Origin: Woeseia sp.
Lineage (GTDB): Bacteria > Pseudomonadota > Gammaproteobacteria > Steroidobacterales > Woeseiaceae
Direction: 5' to 3'
DNA: 9,756 bases
Assembly (NCBI GenBank): GCA_018701055.1
Contig: JABIUH010000052.1
Location: 1-9,756, forward strand
Part shown: in pieces, positions 6,479-9,756 of the stretch
Layout of the letters: each line of letters opens with the position of its first letter
Numbering within the stretch: position 1 is the stretch's first letter
The notes under the pieces: model-generated
Seen by the model: the letters and a program-made list of their open reading frames with translations, nothing else
Told to the model about the DNA's origin: nothing
The model's database searches: none
Made by a program: the position numbers and the translations under genes

Positions 6479-6490
6479 TTAAAAACAGGT

Positions 6491-6613
6491 GTCGTCTTCG
6501 CGAGCACAGCGACGCGATCTAATCCGTATTGAAAAAGCTGGATTGCTTCGTCGCTTCGCTCCTCGCAAAGACGAGGAGAGGCTGTCTTCGTGGGTGCAGC
6601 GACACGATCCAAC
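6491..6613. repeat. Three copies of the palindromic dispersed repeat
   Basis: Copies lie at 6491-6524 (GTCTTCGCGAGCACAGCGAC and on to AATCC), 6539-6573 in the opposite orientation (TGGATTGCTTCGTCGCTTCG and on to AAGACGA), and 6583-6613 (GTCTTCGTGGGTGCAGCGAC and on to CAACC). They are separated by about 14 and 9 bases. The middle copy is close to the canonical form seen around 2790-2823; the outer two are diverged and match each other better. No coding potential. Confidence 0.82.
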
Positions 6614-6639
6614 CGACGTTGATAAAGCCGAGATCTAAC

Positions 6640-6690
6640 GGGTCAGAGCCCAATAACTGGGTCGGAGCCCAATAACTGGGTCAGAGCCCA
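6640..6690. repeat. 19-bp tandem repeat, about 2.7 units
   Basis: Unit GGGTCAGAGCCCAATAACT occurs at 6640-6658 and 6659-6677 (one A-to-G change), with a partial third unit at 6678-6690. Within each unit GGGT can pair with GCCC around CAGA. The absence of spacers rules out a CRISPR. GGGTCAGAGCCC-type words are, from memory, common in intergenic repeats of environmental gammaproteobacteria. Confidence 0.85.
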
Positions 6691-6700
6691 TATATTGACG

Positions 6701-6737
6701 CTAGGCGTACATGCGGCTGTGCCGCGTTCATCGTTAG
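6701..6737. other. Imperfect hairpin downstream of fabI
   Basis: GCGGC (6713-6717) and GCCGC (6721-6725) pair around TGT. The stem continues with interruptions to CTAG (6701-6704) against TTAG (6734-6737). On the minus strand it begins about 29 bases after the fabI stop, but no T-run follows, so termination is doubtful. It lies inside the inverted words at 6628-6640 and 6732-6744. Confidence 0.45.
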
Positions 6738-6765
6738 ATTGCGGTGACTCAGACCCCTGTGAGGT

Positions 6766-7560
6766 TCAATCTTCGTCGAAGACCATGCCCATAATATTTG
6801 AGCCGGCATCGACGAAGGTTGTTCCGCCGGTAATTCCACTCGCGAGATCCGAGCAAAGAAAGGCGGCCGTATTGCCAATCTCTTCGATTGTCACGGTGCG
6901 GCGCAGCGGTGCCGATTTCTCTGCATAGGCCAGCATCTTACGAAAGCCTCCGATGCCCGCCGCTGCAAGTGTCTTCACCGCGCCAGCAGAAATTGCATTA
7001 ACCCGAATACCTTGAGGTCCAAGGTCGGCGGCGAGAAACCGCACGCAAGACTCAAGACTCGCCTTTGCCAAACCCATGACGTTGTAATTCGGCACGACCT
7101 GCGTGGCCGCGTTATACGTCATTGCAAGAATAGACCCGTTCGTGTCCTGCATCATCGGCTGTGCCGCTTTTGCGAGTGCTGCGAGGCTGTAGCTCGAGAT
7201 GTCATGCGAAATGCGAAAGCCTTCTCGAGTAACCGCGTTAGTGAAACCGCCTTCGAGTTGCTCGCGTGGCGCAAAGCCGACGGAATGAACGAGTACATCA
7301 AGCTTGTCCCAGGATTTGGACAAGCCGGAGAAAACAGCATCGATCTCGTCGTCACTCGAAACATCGCAAGGAAAAAGCAGGTCGGTGTTTTGGCCAAGAC
7401 GCGACGCTAACTTTTCGACCCGGCTTTTTAATTTATCGTTTTGATACGTAAAAGCAATTTCTGCGCCTTCACGCGCAAAGGCTTCTGCAATTCCTGTTGC
7501 GATAGATCGATCGCTTGCAACGCCGACGATGAGCGCGCGTTTTCCGGCCATAAAGCCCAT
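6766..7560 (-). CDS. fabI: Enoyl-[acyl-carrier-protein] reductase (NADH) FabI
   Basis: FabI catalyses the last step of each fatty-acid elongation cycle, reducing trans-2-enoyl-ACP with NADH in the cytoplasm. It is the triclosan target. The product has 264 residues (E. coli 262). The short-chain dehydrogenase fold shows the FabI form of the cofactor motif, GVASDRSIA (13-21). FTYQNDKLK lies at 37-45 and HSVGFAP at 92-98. The catalytic set is Tyr149, Tyr159 and Lys166 in YNAATQVVPNYNVMGLAK, with the Tyr-x6-Lys spacing that separates FabI from ordinary dehydrogenases. GFRKML and RRTVTIEEIG follow as in E. coli. The start ATG at 7560-7558 gives MGFMAGKR, and an AGGGG lies eight bases upstream. It lies 61 bp downstream of mltD on the same strand, so co-transcription is possible. 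It is convergent with the symporter gene. Confidence 0.97.
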   Translation of the reverse strand: MGFMAGKRALIVGVASDRSIATGIAEAFAREGAEIAFTYQNDKLKSRVEKLASRLGQNTDLLFPCDVSSDDEIDAVFSGLSKSWDKLDVLVHSVGFAPREQLEGGFTNAVTREGFRISHDISSYSLAALAKAAQPMMQDTNGSILAMTYNAATQVVPNYNVMGLAKASLESCVRFLAADLGPQGIRVNAISAGAVKTLAAAGIGGFRKMLAYAEKSAPLRRTVTIEEIGNTAAFLCSDLASGITGGTTFVDAGSNIMGMVFDED

Positions 7561-7587
7561 GGACTTATCCCCTAGTATTGATCATTA

Positions 7588-7609
7588 GGGTCAGACTAAC
7601 ATCTGACCT
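7588..7609. repeat. Perfect hairpin between mltD and fabI with a GGGTCAGA word
   Basis: GGTCAGA (7589-7595) pairs perfectly with TCTGACC (7602-7608) around CTAACA, and a G-T pair extends it. It lies 12 bases past the mltD stop. No T-run follows on the minus strand, so it may attenuate rather than terminate. The word GGGTCAGA is shared with the tandem repeat at 6640-6690, suggesting one repeat family. Confidence 0.6.
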
Positions 7610-7621
7610 CGATTTGGTTTG

Positions 7622-9265
7622 CTAGCTGGACTGCTTCGTTACGTCGACGAACATCGTCAGTTTTTGCCCAGGTCGAAGAATCTTATTCTTATCGATGTTG
7701 TTCCATCGCACAAGGTCGCCGACCGTAATGCGAAAGCGGCTCGCGATTAGATAAAGAGAGTCGCCATTGCGAACGGTGTAATTGAGTTTTCGGGTCAGGT
7801 TGTTGCCACTGGCTTTAGTGGCAGGTACCGCTTCATTTGTCCACACCACTAACTTCTGGCCAATCGATAAGGTGTCACGTGGTGCCGTTCCATTCCACGA
7901 TGCCAATTTATTCATATTGACATTGTACTTGCGACTGATCGTCCAAAAACTCTCGCCAGAAGAAACGACGTGTTCGATACGATTGCCTTTTCTAACAGCA
8001 TTTTGTTTGCTTTCCCGCCGACCGTCGGCGCTCATATTGTAAGTGTCCAGTGGTTTGGTTGAAACCGGAATCATGAGGTAGGCACCCGCTCTAATGGTAT
8101 TGCCTTTAAAATTGTTCGCCGTGCGAATAGTGGTGACGGTCGTTTCGTATTGCTCTGCGATTTGTGAAATCGCTTCACCAGATTTGATCTTATGCCGTTG
8201 CCAGCGAATGCGCTCTTTTAGTGGAACGGCAGCAAGCGCCGTAGAAAATTGTTCCGCGACATCGATGGGTAATACCAATCGATGGGGACCGTCCGGATCT
8301 GTTGCCCACCGATTATTACCGGCATTAAATGCATACAGTGTATCGAGTTCAATCCCCGCTATTTCTGCGGCGAGTGCTAAATCCAGTTGGCCGTCAATGT
8401 CGACAACGACGAACTGCGGTTCATCAATAAGTAGCGGTAAATTGATGTTGTATTTTTCGGGATTTTTTACGAGCTCAGCCAATGCCAGTAAGCGTGGCAC
8501 GTACGCGCTGGTCTCTTTGGAGAGCGAAAGATTCCAATAGTCTGTTGGCTTAGAACGGGCGCGATTTCTTTTGATCGCTTTTAGAACATTTCCCTCGCCT
8601 GAATTGTAGGAGGCGATGGCGTGCGGCCAATCGCCGTCCATCAGCTTATGCAGGTGGGTGAGATACTCAAGCGCGCCACGGGTGGAATCAACTGCATCGC
8701 GGCGACCGTCATACCACCAATTCTGTCGAATACCGAAGCGTCGTCCGGTGCCAGGAATGATTTGCCAAAGGCCTGCTGCCCGGCCATGGGAATAGGCGAA
8801 CGGGTCGAATGCACTTTCGACAATGGGAAGCAGTGCGAGCTCAAAGGGCAGCCCTCTTGCTTGCAGTTCAGCGGTGATAAAAGGCAGGTAACGCTGTGCA
8901 CGGGCAAACACGCGGTTCAGGTAGCTGGGGTTTTTCGCAAACCAGTTGAGCTCTGACTGAATGCGCTTATTCATCACAATCGGCAGCGCGAAATTGCGCC
9001 GAAGTTTCGCCAGAAGGTCTGTTGACGGCTCAGCTGGGGCTGAAACGTTCTGCGCAAGCGGGTCCAATTCCAACCAAACCTGATTTTTGCTTACCGTTAA
9101 TTCATCAAAGACCACTGCACCATTGAGAGTAGATTCGTCGGGGGATGGTGGATCGTTTGGTTCTTCCGCCCCGACAGAGATCCCCGCGAAAATTAGTGAG
9201 ATGGCCAAGAAAGGTCTGATTAGAGTGTTGAATTTCGACAATATTCGCAGTTTTTTGAATAGCAT
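7622..9265 (-). CDS. mltD: Membrane-bound or periplasmic lytic transglycosylase MltD with three LysM domains
   Basis: MltD cleaves the glycan strands of peptidoglycan, forming 1,6-anhydro-muramyl ends, during wall growth and turnover. The product has 547 residues (E. coli MltD 452). It begins with a signal peptide: a basic start, hydrophobic core about 17-31, and likely cleavage after SVGA (31-34). The transglycosylase domain (about 105-240) has catalytic Glu150 in LLPIVESAFDP, then GLWQIIPGTGRRFG (165-178) and the AIASYNSGEGN motif (216-226). Three LysM peptidoglycan-binding repeats follow at about 356-400, 431-475 and 494-539; E. coli has two. No cysteine follows the signal core, so unlike E. 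coli MltD this is not a predicted lipoprotein. The ATG at 9265-9263 has TAGGA upstream at about eight bases. fabI follows on the same strand; the gene to the right is divergent. Confidence 0.95.
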   Translation of the reverse strand: MLFKKLRILSKFNTLIRPFLAISLIFAGISVGAEEPNDPPSPDESTLNGAVVFDELTVSKNQVWLELDPLAQNVSAPAEPSTDLLAKLRRNFALPIVMNKRIQSELNWFAKNPSYLNRVFARAQRYLPFITAELQARGLPFELALLPIVESAFDPFAYSHGRAAGLWQIIPGTGRRFGIRQNWWYDGRRDAVDSTRGALEYLTHLHKLMDGDWPHAIASYNSGEGNVLKAIKRNRARSKPTDYWNLSLSKETSAYVPRLLALAELVKNPEKYNINLPLLIDEPQFVVVDIDGQLDLALAAEIAGIELDTLYAFNAGNNRWATDPDGPHRLVLPIDVAEQFSTALAAVPLKERIRWQRHKIKSGEAISQIAEQYETTVTTIRTANNFKGNTIRAGAYLMIPVSTKPLDTYNMSADGRRESKQNAVRKGNRIEHVVSSGESFWTISRKYNVNMNKLASWNGTAPRDTLSIGQKLVVWTNEAVPATKASGNNLTRKLNYTVRNGDSLYLIASRFRITVGDLVRWNNIDKNKILRPGQKLTMFVDVTKQSS

Positions 9266-9358
9266 CCGGCTATCCTACGGACAGACGTGCAGCATGCAAG
9301 TATCGCTTTCTCAGCTCGTAATCCTGGGTGGAGAATCTGCGTTGAATAGGTCCAGAAT
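9266..9358. promoter_or_regulatory. 93-bp divergent intergenic region
   Basis: Promoters for mltD (minus) and the methyltransferase gene (plus) should both lie in or near this gap. I compared several -35/-10 pairs by eye and found none good enough to name. Confidence 0.35.
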
Positions 9359-9756
9359 ATGCCTGAAACCCAATTAGAGGCCCACTCTCCACTGAATATG
9401 GGGAATGAATGGCTCGAGACGCCGCTCGGCAAGGCGCTTTTCCAGCAGGAAACGCGAATGGTTGAGGAGGCCATGGACGGCCTTTTTGGAGAGCAGTGCT
9501 TACAGCTTGGGCTGTGGGGCGATCCCGGCGCTTTTACGCGATTCGCGCGTACGCAACGTGCCACTTGTATCGCAGATCATCAGGCGACCAATTCAACTGA
9601 TCTCGGTGCTAAGGGTCAACTGCACCGACTGCCGATTGTCACGGACTCCGTTGACGTGGCGCTGCTTCCACACACGCTGGATTATTCGGATGATCGATCT
9701 CACGCGATACTGCGTGAGGCGGATCGAGTGCTGACGCCGCATGGTCATTTGGTCAT
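9359..9756 (+). CDS. YafS-like class I SAM-dependent methyltransferase, 3'-truncated by the window edge
   Basis: The frame is open from ATG 9359 to the window end (132 codons plus two bases), so the C-terminal part is missing. A TAGG at 9347-9350 lies eight bases before the ATG. The internal ATG at 9398 has no such site. The visible protein resembles the E. coli YafS / Methyltransf_11 group: PLGKALFQQE (22-31), then a motif-I position reading LQLGLWGD (48-55) instead of the usual glycine-rich loop. LPIVTDSVDVALLPHTLDY (91-109) and LREADRVLTPHGHLV at the edge correspond to the later methyltransferase motifs. No substrate is known to me. In relatives a gene of this type lies next to gloB, rnhA and dnaQ, with mltD nearby, which fits the place here. 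Family fairly sure, function unknown. Confidence 0.85.
   Translation, partial: MPETQLEAHSPLNMGNEWLETPLGKALFQQETRMVEEAMDGLFGEQCLQLGLWGDPGAFTRFARTQRATCIADHQATNSTDLGAKGQLHRLPIVTDSVDVALLPHTLDYSDDRSHAILREADRVLTPHGHLV

Noticed and set aside
6640..6690. CRISPR-like array
   Set aside because: The 19-bp units are directly adjacent with no unique spacers, and no cas gene is near.
7622..9265. A cell-wall hydrolase from a phage or toxin system
   Set aside because: Signal peptide, MltD-type catalytic motifs and LysM tail, together with the housekeeping neighbourhood, fit ordinary MltD.

Overview
The window is a chromosomal segment of a gammaproteobacterium with roughly half G+C by eye. The assignment rests on the gene order lon - hupB - tRNA-Val - tRNA-Asp - ppiD, followed by fabI, mltD and a YafS-like methyltransferase. 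As I remember it, pseudomonads and xanthomonads have a similar order. The Lon, HU-beta and FabI proteins are also plainly close to proteobacterial homologues. I cannot name a genus. The dispersed intergenic repeats look like those of environmental, uncultured-type gammaproteobacteria, but that is an impression.

Layout, left to right. Positions 1-1626 hold the last two thirds of lon, cut by the window edge. A 240-bp gap follows with a very good sigma70-type promoter and a long, foldable leader for hupB (1867-2139). Next come a strong hairpin, tRNA-Val(UAC), tRNA-Asp(GUC) and a textbook Rho-independent terminator (2453-2482). Positions 2493-2823 are a mosaic of palindromic dispersed repeats, including a duplicated ~90-bp unit. 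About 310 bp without a gene lead to ppiD (3137-5035). A sodium-coupled dicarboxylate/amino-acid symporter of the DAACS/SLC1 family follows on the same strand (5138-6439). The gap 6440-6765 between convergent genes is full of small repeats: three copies of the palindromic family, a 19-bp tandem repeat, and an imperfect hairpin bounded by inverted words. fabI (7560-6766) and mltD (9265-7622) lie on the minus strand in the order mltD then fabI. A methyltransferase gene starts divergently at 9359 and runs off the right edge.

The genes are mostly housekeeping and envelope maintenance: cytoplasmic proteolysis (Lon), nucleoid structure (HU), periplasmic folding (PpiD), fatty-acid elongation (FabI) and peptidoglycan turnover (MltD). 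The symporter is the gene that looks out of place in this conserved order, and the densest small-repeat cluster lies directly on its 3' side. I saw no defence system, CRISPR array, integrase, transposase gene or phage gene. The parts most worth a second look are the repeat mosaics and a few protein-level deviations: NMNGT in the symporter, a MltD without a lipobox, a PpiD whose parvulin domain keeps its histidines, and the absence of gloB next to mltD.
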